From contig NZ_AP014862.1 in the NCBI RefSeq assembly GCF_002355475.1, forward strand, positions 682,001 through 746,000: a stretch of 64,000 nt of DNA, in the 5' to 3' direction. Positions 25,717-34,618 of this stretch are shown here, in pieces (within the stretch, counting starts at the first letter, position 1; each line of letters opens with the position of its first letter). Position numbers and translations under genes: made by a program. The notes under the pieces were generated by a model. The model did no database searches. It was given only the letters and a program-made list of their open reading frames with translations, and was not told the DNA's origin. This DNA comes from Pseudomonas furukawaii (lineage in GTDB: Bacteria; Pseudomonadota; Gammaproteobacteria; Pseudomonadales; Pseudomonadaceae).

Positions 25717-28700
25717 CTACCAGGTGTCGACGAATCCGCGCGGGCGCTCCTCTCCTCGTTTCGCGTTCGTGGCCGCACTGAGCCCGCGCAGCAGCCAGCG
25801 CCGGGTTTCCTCCGGGTCGATCACGGCGTCGATCTCCAGGAAGCTGGCCATGTTGATGGCCTTTCCGTTCTGGTAGGCCTTGGCCACCATTTTCTGGAAC
25901 AGCGCCTCCCGAGCCGCCAGGTCTTCTACGGCCGCCAGCTCCTTGGCGTATCCCAGGCGTACCGCACCTTCCAGCCCCATGGCGCCGAACTCGCCACTGG
26001 GCCAGGCGACGGTGAACAGTGGCGAGTGGAAGCTGCCCGCGGCCATGGCCTGGGCGCCCAGGCCGTAGCCCTTGCGCAGCACCAGGGTGAAGAAGGGCAC
26101 CGAAAGCCCGGCGGCGGCCACGAACATCCGCGAGACATGGCGCACCGTGGCCTGCTTCTCCGACTCCGGGCCCACCATGAAGCCGGGGGTATCGCAGAGG
26201 GAGACCATGGGAATGCCGAAGGCATCGCACAGCTTCATGAAGCGCGCGGCCTTGTCGCCGGCCTGGGCGTCGATGGCGCCGCCCAGGTGCATGGGGTTGT
26301 TGGCCATGAGGCCGAAGGCTTTGCCGCCGATACGGACGAAGGCGGTGACCAGGCCGGGGGCGAACTCCCGACGCAGCTCCAGCATCGAGCCCTGGTCCGC
26401 CAGGGTCTCGATCAGGGCACGGATGTCGTAGACCCGCAGGCGGTTTTCGGGAATGGCGTGGCGCAGCAGGCGCTGGTCGGCGCACTCCCAGTCCGCCAGG
26501 TCGCCCTGGAAATAGGACAGGTACTGCTGGGCCACCCGGACCGCTTCCGCCTCGTCCTCCACCAGCACGTCGATGACCCCGTTGGGCGCCTGGACGCGGG
26601 TGGGCCCCACTTCCTCGGCGCTGAAACGACCCAGGCCGCCGCCTTCGATCATCGCCGGGCCGGCCATGCCGATGCTGGCGTTGCGGGTGGCGATGATGAC
26701 GTCGCAGCAGCCCAGCAGGGCGGCGTTGCCGGCGAAGCAGCGGCCGGAGACGACGCCCACCAGCGGCACCTGGCCGGAGAGCCGGGCCATGGCGACGAAG
26801 GTGTGGCAGTCCAGGCCGGCCACGCCGACGAAGTCGGAATCGCCGGGCCGGCCGCCGCCGCCTTCGGCGAACAGCACCAGGGGCAGCCGCCACTGCCCGG
26901 CGAGGCCCAGCATGCGGTCGGTCTTCTTGTGGTTCATCACGCCCTGGGTGCCGGCGAACACCGTGTAGTCGTAGGCGATGGTCATGCAACGGGCGGCTTC
27001 ATCGCCGAAGTGCCCGGCGTTCACCGTACCGATGCCGGCCACCAGGCCATCGGCGGGACTCTGCTGGATCAGTTCCTCCAGGGGGCGCCGCCGCCGTTGA
27101 GCGGCCAGGGCGAGGGCGCCGTACTCGATGAAGCTGCCGGGGTCGAGCAGGTCGTCGAGGTTTTCGCGGGTGGTGCGCTGGCCGGTTCTGCGGCGCTTGG
27201 CCACCGCCTGGGGGCGGCGCTCGTCGCGGGTGACGGCGTGGCGTTCCAGCACTTCGGCGAGGTCGGCGCGGATATGGGCCAGGTCCAGGCTTTCCTCGTC
27301 CCGGGGGCCCTCGTCCGTCACCTCGGCCGGCTCGATGAACAGCAGCGGTGCGCCCTCGAACAGGCTGTCGCCCGGCGCCACGGCGACGGCGCGGACGATA
27401 CCGCCCTGGCTCGCCTTGACCACGAACTCCATCTTCATCGCTTCCAGTACCGCCACCGGCTGGCCGGCGGCGACGGCATCGCCGACCTGCACGTCCAGGC
27501 TGACCAGCACGCCCTGGCTGGGCGCGTTGAGGGGCACGCAACCGGCCGGGGCGTCGACCCCGCCGGCAGGCTTGTCGCCAGCCGACGCGGCACCGCTCAT
27601 GTACAGGTGCGGGTGCGCCTGCTCCCGAGGCGCCAGCAACTCGCCGATGCTGCGTTCGATGAAGCGGGTGTCGACGCCCTTCATCAGTTCCGCGCGGCGC
27701 AGCAGGTTCTGCAGGAAGTGGATGTTGCTCGCCACGCCTTCCAGGCGGAACTCGCAGAGGGCGCGATAGGCCCGGCGCAGGGCGGAGGGCAGGTCGTCGC
27801 CCTGGACGATCAGCTTGGCCAGCAGCGAGTCGTAGCTGGGGCTGGTGGCGTAGCCGCCGTAGCCGTAGCCGTCGACGCGGATGCCGGGGCCGCTCGGCGG
27901 CTCGTAGGCGCTGATCAGTCCGCCGGCCGGACGGGCGCTGCCGTCGGCCTGCATGGTTTCCAGGTTGATCCGCAGCTGCACGGCGAAGCCCCGGGTGGCG
28001 ACGGGCTCCAGCAGGCCCAGTTCGCACAGCCGGGCGCCCGCCGCCAGCCGCAGCTGGGCCTGGACCAGGTCGACGCCGGTGATGGCCTCGGTGATGCAGT
28101 GCTCCACCTGGATGCGCGGGTTGGCTTCCATGAACACGAAATCACCCCGCGCCTCGTCCACCAGGAACTCGAAGGTGCCGATGCCGCGGTAGCCGACGCT
28201 GGCGGCCAGGGTCAGCGCCGCTTCGAGGATGCGCTGGCGCAGGCCGGCGGGCAGCGCCGGCGCCGGGGCGATCTCGATCACCTTCTGGTGACGGCGCTGC
28301 AGGCTGCAGTCCCGTTCCCAGAGATGGTTGACGCGCTCGCCATCGCCCAGCACCTGCACCTCGATGTGCCTGGCCTGTTCGATCAGCCGTTCCACGTAGA
28401 GGTCGCCATTGCCGAAGGCGGCGCGGGCTTCCGACTGGCAGCGCTGGAAGGCTTCCTCCAGTTCGCCGGCTTCGCGCACCGCGCGCATGCCGCGCCCGCC
28501 GCCACCGGCCAGGGCCTTGAGCATGATGGGGCCCTTCGCCAGCAGGGCGCGGGCTTGCTCCAGGCTGGTGGCAGCATTGCTGCCGGCGGCCAGGGGCAGG
28601 CCGCAGCGGGCGGCCAGGTCGCGGGCGCGGGCCTTGTCGCCGAACAGGGCCAGGGTCTCCACGCTCGGCCCGACGAAGCCGATGCCCGCTTCCTCGCAGC

Positions 28701-28986
28701 GTTGGGCGAAGTCGGCGTTCTCGCTGAGGAAGCCGTAGCCGGGATGCACCGCGTCACAGCCTTGCTGGCGGGCGATGTCCACCAGTTGCTCGGCGTCCAG
28801 GTAGGCCGCGGCGCCTCGGCCGGAGAGGGGCACCGCGCAGTCGGCCTTGCGCGAGTGCAGGGAGCCGGCATCGTCCTCGGCGTAGACCGCCACGCTGGTG
28901 ATGCCCAGTTCGGCGGCGGCGCGGGCGATGCGGATGGCGATCTCGCCACGGTTGGCGATCAGCAGTTTCGCGATGGGTCGGTTCAC
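25717..28986 (-). CDS. Single-chain biotin-dependent acyl-CoA carboxylase (BC-BCCP-CT)
   Basis: One 1089-residue polypeptide carries all carboxylase functions. Biotin carboxylase lies at about 1-450 (LLIANRGEIAIRIARAA, ATP loop ALAGGGGRGMRAV, MEANPRIQVEH). A biotin carboxyl carrier domain has VLEAMKMEF with the biotinyl Lys at 518. Fused carboxyltransferase beta/alpha halves lie at about 610-1080 (RCMTIAYDYTVFAGT, GRCFAGNAALLG, FMVGPESEKQATVRH). Most proteobacterial acyl-CoA carboxylases split these over two or more subunits. The start is GTG 28986 overlapping the ligase stop by 4 nt; the frame is open to 29424 inside the ligase. The substrate is presumably the acyl-CoA made by the ligase. 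Confidence 0.88.
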   Translation of the reverse strand: MNRPIAKLLIANRGEIAIRIARAAAELGITSVAVYAEDDAGSLHSRKADCAVPLSGRGAAAYLDAEQLVDIARQQGCDAVHPGYGFLSENADFAQRCEEAGIGFVGPSVETLALFGDKARARDLAARCGLPLAAGSNAATSLEQARALLAKGPIMLKALAGGGGRGMRAVREAGELEEAFQRCQSEARAAFGNGDLYVERLIEQARHIEVQVLGDGERVNHLWERDCSLQRRHQKVIEIAPAPALPAGLRQRILEAALTLAASVGYRGIGTFEFLVDEARGDFVFMEANPRIQVEHCITEAITGVDLVQAQLRLAAGARLCELGLLEPVATRGFAVQLRINLETMQADGSARPAGGLISAYEPPSGPGIRVDGYGYGGYATSPSYDSLLAKLIVQGDDLPSALRRAYRALCEFRLEGVASNIHFLQNLLRRAELMKGVDTRFIERSIGELLAPREQAHPHLYMSGAASAGDKPAGGVDAPAGCVPLNAPSQGVLVSLDVQVGDAVAAGQPVAVLEAMKMEFVVKASQGGIVRAVAVAPGDSLFEGAPLLFIEPAEVTDEGPRDEESLDLAHIRADLAEVLERHAVTRDERRPQAVAKRRRTGQRTTRENLDDLLDPGSFIEYGALALAAQRRRRPLEELIQQSPADGLVAGIGTVNAGHFGDEAARCMTIAYDYTVFAGTQGVMNHKKTDRMLGLAGQWRLPLVLFAEGGGGRPGDSDFVGVAGLDCHTFVAMARLSGQVPLVGVVSGRCFAGNAALLGCCDVIIATRNASIGMAGPAMIEGGGLGRFSAEEVGPTRVQAPNGVIDVLVEDEAEAVRVAQQYLSYFQGDLADWECADQRLLRHAIPENRLRVYDIRALIETLADQGSMLELRREFAPGLVTAFVRIGGKAFGLMANNPMHLGGAIDAQAGDKAARFMKLCDAFGIPMVSLCDTPGFMVGPESEKQATVRHVSRMFVAAAGLSVPFFTLVLRKGYGLGAQAMAAGSFHSPLFTVAWPSGEFGAMGLEGAVRLGYAKELAAVEDLAAREALFQKMVAKAYQNGKAINMASFLEIDAVIDPEETRRWLLRGLSAATNAKRGEERPRGFVDTW

Positions 28987-30674
28987 AGCAGCGCTTCCAG
29001 TTCGTTCTTCTTCACCTTGCCGGTGGCGGTCATCGGCAGGGCCTCCACCAGGCGGATCTCCGGCACCTTGTAGCCGGCCATGGACTCGCGGCACCAGGCG
29101 GCGAGCCCTTCGGCGCTCTCGCCGCTGCCCGGGTGCAGCACGATGAAGGCCACCGGCTGCTGGCCGCGCTCCGGGTCGGGACGGCCGATCACCGCGCTGG
29201 CCAGGATCGCCGGGTGCTGGCCGAGCAGCGCCTCCAGTTCGCTGGGGAACACGCTCATGCCGTTGACCTTGAGCATCTCCTTGCGCCGGCCGAGGTAGCG
29301 GATGAATCCCTGCGCGTCGATCACGCCGAGGTCGCCGGTACGCAGCCAGCCCTCCCGCAGGACCTCGGTGCTGGCCTCGGGGCGCCGCCAGTAGCCCTTG
29401 AACAGGGACGGCGAACGCAGGCACAGCTCGCCTTCGGTGCCCAGGGGCAGCAGTTCGCCGGTCTCGAAGTCGCAGACCTTGAACTCGGTGCCCGGCACCG
29501 GCAGGCCGACGAAGGTCGGGGCCTGGCGCAGGTCGAAGTCATCGTCCTGCAGCCCGAAGGTGAAGGTGTCGCAGGTGTGGGTTTCGGTCATCCCGAAGGC
29601 GAACTCATAGAGGTTGCAGCCGGTGCGCTCGTGCCAGCGCCGGCGGTACTCCGGGGTCAGCTTCTTGACGAAGGAGATGGCCCCGACCCGCTGCAGGGAA
29701 CCCAGGTCGAATTCGTCCAGGCGCGGGTGCTCCAGCACCTCGGCGGCGCTGTCCACCAGCAGGCCGCAGTGGCTGACGCGGTAACGCTGGACGGCGCCGA
29801 GGAAAGCCAGGGCGTCCCAGCGGGCCAGCAGCACCAGGCTGCAGCCGGCGAAGACGGGGAACAGCAGGCCGGCGTTCTCTCCGGCGATCCAGAACTCCGG
29901 GAGGAAGTTCAGGGATATCGAGTCGGGCGTCAGGCCCAGGGCCACCGGGACGAAGCTGGCGCAGGTGTAGAGCATGTCGCCGTGGCTGTGGATGCAGCCC
30001 TTGGGCAGGCCCGTGGTGCCGCCGGTGTAGTTGAGCGCGGCGAAGGCGTGCAGGCAGGGCGGATGGGCGGGAGGCGTGCCCTTGGTGGCGGCCAGGGCGG
30101 AGTAGAAATCCAGGGCGTCATCAGCGACCAGCTTGGGTGCCCGCAACAGGTCCGGTACCGGCAGCTCCGGCGTGTCGGGGCAGAGTTCGCTGAGGCTGGT
30201 GGCGATGACATGACGCAAGGGGGTTTCTTCACGCACCAGGCGCACCACCGGCAACAACTGGTCGAAACACAGCAGCACCTCGGCCTCGCTGTCGTTCAAC
30301 TGGTAGGCCAGCTCCAGCCCCCTGGACAGCGGGCTCACCGGTGCATAGACGGCGCCGAGCTTGAGAATGCCCCAGAAGGCGATGTGCAGCTGCGGGCAGT
30401 TGGGCATGAACACCGCCACCCGGTCTCCCGGCCCAACGCCCAGTTCCTCCAGCAGCACGGCGCAACGGTCGCTCAGCCGGTCCAGTTCGGCCCAGCTGGT
30501 GTCATGGCCGTAGAAGTGCAGCGCGGTCTTGCGTGGCTGGCGCCGGGCCCATTCCCGCAGGTACTCGGTGAGGGGGCGCTCGCCCAGGGGATACTCCGGC
30601 GAGCGGGGCAGGCCGGCGGGCCAGGACCGTTCCCGAAGCCGGGCGAGTTCGCTCAGGTAGTCGCGTTCGTTCAT
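28983..30674 (-). CDS. AMP-dependent acyl-CoA synthetase/ligase
   Basis: A 563-residue ANL-superfamily ligase. The P-loop-like motif is LNYTGGTTGLPKGCIHSH, the A5 block is EFAFGMTETHTCD, A7/A8 read LRTGDLGVIDAQGFIRYLGRRKEMLKVNG, and the catalytic A10 Lys lies in TATGKVKKNELEALL. ATG 30674 (MNERDYLSELARL) is preferred over the open extension to 30737. Its stop overlaps the carboxylase GTG, so the pair is one operon: activate an acid to a CoA ester, then carboxylate it. A divergent LysR gene probably controls it. The exact acid is unknown. Confidence 0.87.
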   Translation of the reverse strand: MNERDYLSELARLRERSWPAGLPRSPEYPLGERPLTEYLREWARRQPRKTALHFYGHDTSWAELDRLSDRCAVLLEELGVGPGDRVAVFMPNCPQLHIAFWGILKLGAVYAPVSPLSRGLELAYQLNDSEAEVLLCFDQLLPVVRLVREETPLRHVIATSLSELCPDTPELPVPDLLRAPKLVADDALDFYSALAATKGTPPAHPPCLHAFAALNYTGGTTGLPKGCIHSHGDMLYTCASFVPVALGLTPDSISLNFLPEFWIAGENAGLLFPVFAGCSLVLLARWDALAFLGAVQRYRVSHCGLLVDSAAEVLEHPRLDEFDLGSLQRVGAISFVKKLTPEYRRRWHERTGCNLYEFAFGMTETHTCDTFTFGLQDDDFDLRQAPTFVGLPVPGTEFKVCDFETGELLPLGTEGELCLRSPSLFKGYWRRPEASTEVLREGWLRTGDLGVIDAQGFIRYLGRRKEMLKVNGMSVFPSELEALLGQHPAILASAVIGRPDPERGQQPVAFIVLHPGSGESAEGLAAWCRESMAGYKVPEIRLVEALPMTATGKVKKNELEALL

Positions 30675-30758
30675 CTGTCTGCCTCGCGGTCGTTGTTCTT
30701 GTGGCGGGGGATGAGGTGATCCTAAGCAGCGGACCACCCCTGGGGAACTGATGCTTTT

Positions 30759-30776
30759 TCATTCACAACCATGAAT
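30759..30776. promoter_or_regulatory. Possible LysR operator between the ligase and regulator genes
   Basis: TTCAT (30759-30763) and ATGAA (30772-30776) form an inverted repeat with 8-nt spacing in an AT-rich patch 85 nt before the ligase ATG. The sequence CACAACCATGAAT at 30765-30777 recurs exactly at 30864-30876, where its ATG is the LysR start. Such paired sites fit a LysR protein controlling its own gene and the divergent operon. Confidence 0.4.
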
Positions 30777-30870
30777 CTGCTGCATGTCTGTCGGAGGGGC
30801 GCTAGCGTTAACGCCAGGGGCGCGGCACCGGCATCAGGTGGCGGCGGTCATTCCAGAGGTCTGCACAACC

Positions 30871-31812
30871 ATGAATAAACAGCATGAATGGCCGAATCTC
30901 GGTCGCATTGATCTCAACCTGTTCCGGGTGTTCGACGCCATCCAGCGCGAGGGCAACCTGACCCGCGCGGCGGCGGTGCTGCACCTCAGTCAATCGGCCA
31001 TCAGCCATGCCCTGGCGCGCCTCCGGGAACATCTGGGCGATCCCTTGTTCGTCCGTGACGGCCGGGGCGTCGCGCCGACGCCGGTGGCCCTGCGCCTGGT
31101 GCCGGTGGTCAGCGCCGCCCTCGGCATGCTGCAGGCGGGCGTCGAGCGCCTGCAGGACTTCGATCCGGAGCGGGATGCGCGCAGCTTCGTCCTCAACATG
31201 CCGGAGCAACTGGAACCCTTGCTGCTGCCGCGCATCCTGGCCGACCTCCGTGACCTGGGGGGGCAGGTGAGCATCCGCAGCACCAGCGTGCGCTGGGCGG
31301 CGCTCAAGCTGGAGATGGCCGCCGGCCAGGTGGACCTGGCGATGGAAGTGGCGCGGCCGGCCGATGCCGAGCTGCACCAGTGCCAGCTGTTGCGCGAGCC
31401 CCTGCTGGTGCTGGCGGGCCCCGCGTTCACCGGCGAGCTGGACGCCCGGCGCTACCTGTCGGCCCGGCATATCGCGGTGACGTCCCGTCGCCGTGGCATC
31501 TCGGTGGAGGATCTGGCCCTCGACAGCCAGGGCCTGAACCGTAACGTGGTGCAGCGCTGCCAGCACTACCTCAGCGCCGCCCAGGTGGTGGCGCAGACCG
31601 ACTGGCTGCTGACCATCGCCGCGCCTTACACGCCCCTGCTGGCGCGGATCCACGGCTTGCGCGTGCTGCCGATGCCGCTGGCGTTGCCGCCGGTGACCCT
31701 GAACCTCTACTGGCACGAACAGGCGGCCAACGAGCCCGGCAACCGCTGGCTCCGGGAGCGCCTGCTGGCGCACTTCGGCGAGGACCTTGGCGACCGGGGG
31801 ACACTCGCGTAA
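30871..31812 (+). CDS. LysR-family transcriptional regulator
   Basis: A 313-residue LysR regulator. The N-terminal helix-turn-helix is RIDLNLFRVFDAIQREGNLTRAAAVLHLSQSAISHALARLREHLGDPLFVRDGRG, with normal spacing. The C-terminal co-inducer domain is of the NodD/PcpR-like subgroup (LVPVVSAALGMLQAG, then QVSIRSTSVRWAALKLEMAAGQVDLAMEV). ATG 30871 gives the classic start; the frame is open to 30784. It is divergent from the ligase-carboxylase operon, the usual arrangement for a LysR activator and its target. Confidence 0.88.
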   Translation: MNKQHEWPNLGRIDLNLFRVFDAIQREGNLTRAAAVLHLSQSAISHALARLREHLGDPLFVRDGRGVAPTPVALRLVPVVSAALGMLQAGVERLQDFDPERDARSFVLNMPEQLEPLLLPRILADLRDLGGQVSIRSTSVRWAALKLEMAAGQVDLAMEVARPADAELHQCQLLREPLLVLAGPAFTGELDARRYLSARHIAVTSRRRGISVEDLALDSQGLNRNVVQRCQHYLSAAQVVAQTDWLLTIAAPYTPLLARIHGLRVLPMPLALPPVTLNLYWHEQAANEPGNRWLRERLLAHFGEDLGDRGTLA

Positions 31813-31883
31813 CAGCGGCGCGGCAGGCGGATGGCGAGGGCGTGGGAAGCCGGTCGCCCGAGGCTGGGTGACGGCCCGGATGC

Positions 31884-32276
31884 TCAGGCCGAGCGGTTCA
31901 GCGCCGCCGGCTTCTCGCCCCTGGACACTTCGGTGCGCAGCGGCACCACCGCCAGTACCGCGGCCTCGACGCCCTCCAGGCGATGCCACAGGCCGCGTGG
32001 AATCACCAGCAGCGAGCCAGCGAGCACGGTTTCCCGCAGCAGGCCGATGTCCGGCAGCAGGGTGACCTCGACACGGCCTTCCAGTACCTGCAGCAGCTTG
32101 TCGCCATCGGGGTGCCGCTCCCAGGGCATCTCGCCGGAGAAGCGGCCGACATGGATGGCGCTCGGGCCGGGCTGGAACTGGGTGAGCTGGGAAAAGGCCA
32201 CCGCGTGGCGTGCTTCGGGCATGGCCCTGCCGGCGGTGATGCTGTCCAGGGCCGCGTGGATGTCGATCGCCTTCAT
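31884..32276 (-). CDS. Cupin-domain protein, 130 aa
   Basis: A small single-domain cupin. The start ATG at 32276 (MKAIDIHAALDSITAG) follows GGAGG; the longer frame to 32558 is not conserved. The core has GRFSGEMPWERHPDGDKLLQVLEGRVEVTLL, matching cupin motif 1 (one His of the usual metal set is visible, with Trp/Glu nearby), and LVIPRGLWHRLE as motif 2 with another His. Function is unknown. It is convergent to the LysR gene and precedes no obvious partner. Confidence 0.8.
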   Translation of the reverse strand: MKAIDIHAALDSITAGRAMPEARHAVAFSQLTQFQPGPSAIHVGRFSGEMPWERHPDGDKLLQVLEGRVEVTLLPDIGLLRETVLAGSLLVIPRGLWHRLEGVEAAVLAVVPLRTEVSRGEKPAALNRSA

Positions 32277-32366
32277 GGGAGCCTCCTGTCGTGCTGGGTG
32301 ACCGGGGACGTTATCAGTGGACGGCTGTGGGACGGGGCTGGGGAGAGGGTCGGAACTGGGCGATGC

Positions 32367-32394
32367 GGCCCCTCGCCGGGTCGGAGGAGGGGCC
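32367..32394 (-). terminator. Possible transcript-end hairpin after the OprD gene
   Basis: GGCCCCTC (32367-32374) pairs with GAGGGGCC (32387-32394), 11 nt past the porin stop on the minus strand. There is no U-tract, so termination would need help. Confidence 0.35.
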
Positions 32395-32404
32395 GGGACG
32401 CTGC

Positions 32405-33766
32405 CTATAGCAACGGCAGGCTGTAGGTGAGGAACAGGCGGTTCTGGTCTGCGTCGGTGCTGGCCTGGCTGCGCAGGGAGGCATTGCGCCAGGTGATGCC
32501 CAATCCCTTCGCGGGGCCGGACTGCAGCACGTAGGCGAGGGTGAAGTCGCGCTCCCACTCCTTCAGCCGACCCCGCTCCGAACGGATCTCGCTGCCCTTC
32601 AGGTAGGCGACGCTGCTGCTGAGGCCGGGCAGGCCCCAGGGGGCGAAGTCCAGGCTGTACTGGGTCAGCCAGGTGCGCTCGCCGGCCCGGGCGAAGCTGT
32701 TCAGCTGCCGGTCGGTGATCAGGTAGAGATCACCGCCATTGCCCTGGTTGGGCTGGATGAAATTGCTCCTGCCGCTGAGTCGCTGGTACCCGCCGCTGAG
32801 GGCATGGGGACCGTGGGACCAGGTGAAGAGCGCGCTCCAGGTGCGGTTGTCCACCTCGCCCCGATGTCGCCCGCTGTCGTCGTTGCCGTCGCCGTAGTAG
32901 CCGGCCGCGGTGTAGCCCTCGGCACGACCGCTGCGGCTGGCGTTCTTGCCGAGGGCGCGGGTGTGGAAATAGCGCAGGTCGGTCTTGAGCGTGCCCAGGG
33001 GCAGGCCCTGGGCATGGTTGAGCCCCAGGAAGTGCTGGCGATAGAAGTCCTCCAGCTGACCCAGGTAGTACTGGGCCTGCAGTTGCCGGGTGAGCTGGTA
33101 GTCCAGCCCGAAGAAGTCGAAGGCGTCGCTGTGCCGGGCCGGCGCGGCGCTGACGGCGTCGCCCGCCTTGCGCGGACTGTTGGCGCCGTTGATGGACAGG
33201 TCGTCGCGGTGGCTCTGGGAGCGTCCCTTGGCCTTGCGCAGGCGGCCGGCCAGCAGGGTCAGGTCCTCGACTTCCCGCACCGTCAGCTGGGCGCCTTCGA
33301 AGGTCTGGGGCAGCAGGCGTCCGTCGTTGGCCTTGATCACCGGAAGGCGCGGGATCAGGGTGCCGAAGCGGGCTTCGCTGGCGGCGTAGCGCACCTTGGC
33401 GGTGAGCCCCAGGCTGCTGTACTCGTCCCTCGGGCTGCCGTCGTGCTCCAGGGGAAAGAGGGCGCTGGGCGTGCGCGACTGTCCGGGTTTGCCAGCGCGG
33501 CCGCCGGAGTCCAGGCGCAGCCCCAGCAGGCCGATGGCGTCCAGGCCGAAGCCGAAGGTGCCCTGGGTGAAACCGGACTGGTAGTCCAGGCGCAGGCCCT
33601 GGCCCCATTCCTCGGTCTCGCCGGAACGGCCTTCGCGGTTGTCCTGGTTGAAGTAGAAGTTGCGCAGGGCGAGGTTGGCCTGGCTGTCGTCGAGGAAGCC
33701 GGCGGCCAGGGCCGGACCGCTGCCCATGGCCAGGGCGAGCAGGATGCTGCGGGGGATCGGGTGCAT
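32405..33766 (-). CDS. OprD-family outer-membrane porin
   Basis: A 453-residue porin precursor with signal peptide MHPIPRSILLALAMGSGPALA. The mature start AAGFLDDSQANLALRNFYFNQDNR and the block GETEEWGQGLRLDYQSGFTQGTFGFGLDAIGLLGLRLDSG are hallmarks of the OprD/Occ family. FEGAQLTVREVEDLTLLAGRL follows, and the C-terminus LFLTYSLPLL is a beta strand. Family members import amino acids or carboxylates. It lies between the carboxylase cluster and the ABC importer, all minus strand, so its substrate could be linked to either. Confidence 0.9.
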   Translation of the reverse strand: MHPIPRSILLALAMGSGPALAAGFLDDSQANLALRNFYFNQDNREGRSGETEEWGQGLRLDYQSGFTQGTFGFGLDAIGLLGLRLDSGGRAGKPGQSRTPSALFPLEHDGSPRDEYSSLGLTAKVRYAASEARFGTLIPRLPVIKANDGRLLPQTFEGAQLTVREVEDLTLLAGRLRKAKGRSQSHRDDLSINGANSPRKAGDAVSAAPARHSDAFDFFGLDYQLTRQLQAQYYLGQLEDFYRQHFLGLNHAQGLPLGTLKTDLRYFHTRALGKNASRSGRAEGYTAAGYYGDGNDDSGRHRGEVDNRTWSALFTWSHGPHALSGGYQRLSGRSNFIQPNQGNGGDLYLITDRQLNSFARAGERTWLTQYSLDFAPWGLPGLSSSVAYLKGSEIRSERGRLKEWERDFTLAYVLQSGPAKGLGITWRNASLRSQASTDADQNRLFLTYSLPLL

Positions 33767-33814
33767 GGTGTCCCTCCTGGGGATGTCGGGCCCGCTCCGG
33801 GGCCTGTCAGGGGT

Positions 33815-34603
33815 TCAAGCGCGGTGCAGGAGCTCCAGGGTCCTGCGGTGCAGCGCGGGGTCGCCGGCGGCCACCACGGTGTCGCCGGAGTGCAGGCCGA
33901 GGGGCGCGCCGTGCCAGTCGCTGATCACGCCGCCAGCCCCCTCGATGACGGGAACCAGGGCGCAGTAATCCACCGGGGTCATGCCCCCACTGTCCACCAC
34001 CAGGTCCAGGCGGCCGCAGGCCAGGTTGGCGTAGGCACTGCAGGCGCCGCCGTAGAGGCGCCAGCGAGTGGCCCTTCGCAGGCGGGCCAAGGCGTCCAGG
34101 TGGTGGTCGGGAGGGCTTTCCGGGTTGCTGCTGGCGAGCAGTGCCTGGGCCAGTTCGGCGCAGGGGCGGGTCGTCACCGGGTGGCCGTTGAGGCGGGTGG
34201 CCTCGCCCTCGACCCCGACCCAGCGCAGGCCGCTGATGGGCAGGTCCACCACCCCGAGGATCGGTCGGCCGTCCCGGCACAGGGCGATCAGGGTGCCGAA
34301 GACGGGAAGGCCGGCGATGAAGGCCTTGGTGCCGTCGATGGGGTCCAGGACCCAGACGTACTCGGCGTCCGCCTCATGGGCCGGGAACTCCTCGCCCACC
34401 ACGCCGAAGGCCGGTGTCTCGCGGACCAGGGTCTCCCGCAGTTCCAGCTCGATGCGTCGGTCCAGTTCGGTGACCGGGCTGGCGTCCGCCTTGTCGTCGA
34501 AAGGCTGGCCACCGGGCATCGCCGAGTGCCAGTGCGCCCGCAACAGGGTGCGGCTGAGGTCGGCCAGGTGCTCGGCCAGGGCTTGGTGCCGTGCGGTTGT
34601 CAT
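33815..34603 (-). CDS. Inositol monophosphatase-family phosphatase
   Basis: A 262-residue metal-dependent phosphatase. Conserved metal-site motifs are VVGEEFP (Glu) and WVLDPIDGTKAFI (Asp, Ile, Asp, Gly, Thr), with the C-terminal Asp in GGMTPVDYCALVPVIEGAGGVISDW. This group includes histidinol-phosphatases (HisN) as well as inositol and sugar phosphatases. It is the gene after an importer binding protein (15-nt gap), so it probably dephosphorylates the imported compound or its product. A histidine role is less likely in this context. Confidence 0.83.
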   Translation of the reverse strand: MTTARHQALAEHLADLSRTLLRAHWHSAMPGGQPFDDKADASPVTELDRRIELELRETLVRETPAFGVVGEEFPAHEADAEYVWVLDPIDGTKAFIAGLPVFGTLIALCRDGRPILGVVDLPISGLRWVGVEGEATRLNGHPVTTRPCAELAQALLASSNPESPPDHHLDALARLRRATRWRLYGGACSAYANLACGRLDLVVDSGGMTPVDYCALVPVIEGAGGVISDWHGAPLGLHSGDTVVAAGDPALHRRTLELLHRA

Positions 34604-34618
34604 CTCGCGCTCCTTGGC

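Noticed and set aside
26026-29073. 1015-codon plus-strand frame opposite the carboxylase
   Set aside because: Shadow; composition is repetitive Gly/His/Ala/Val and the minus strand has full BC, BCCP and CT motifs.
33815-34603. Naming the phosphatase hisN
   Set aside because: Family motifs fit, but the gene is in an importer operon and no histidine genes are near.
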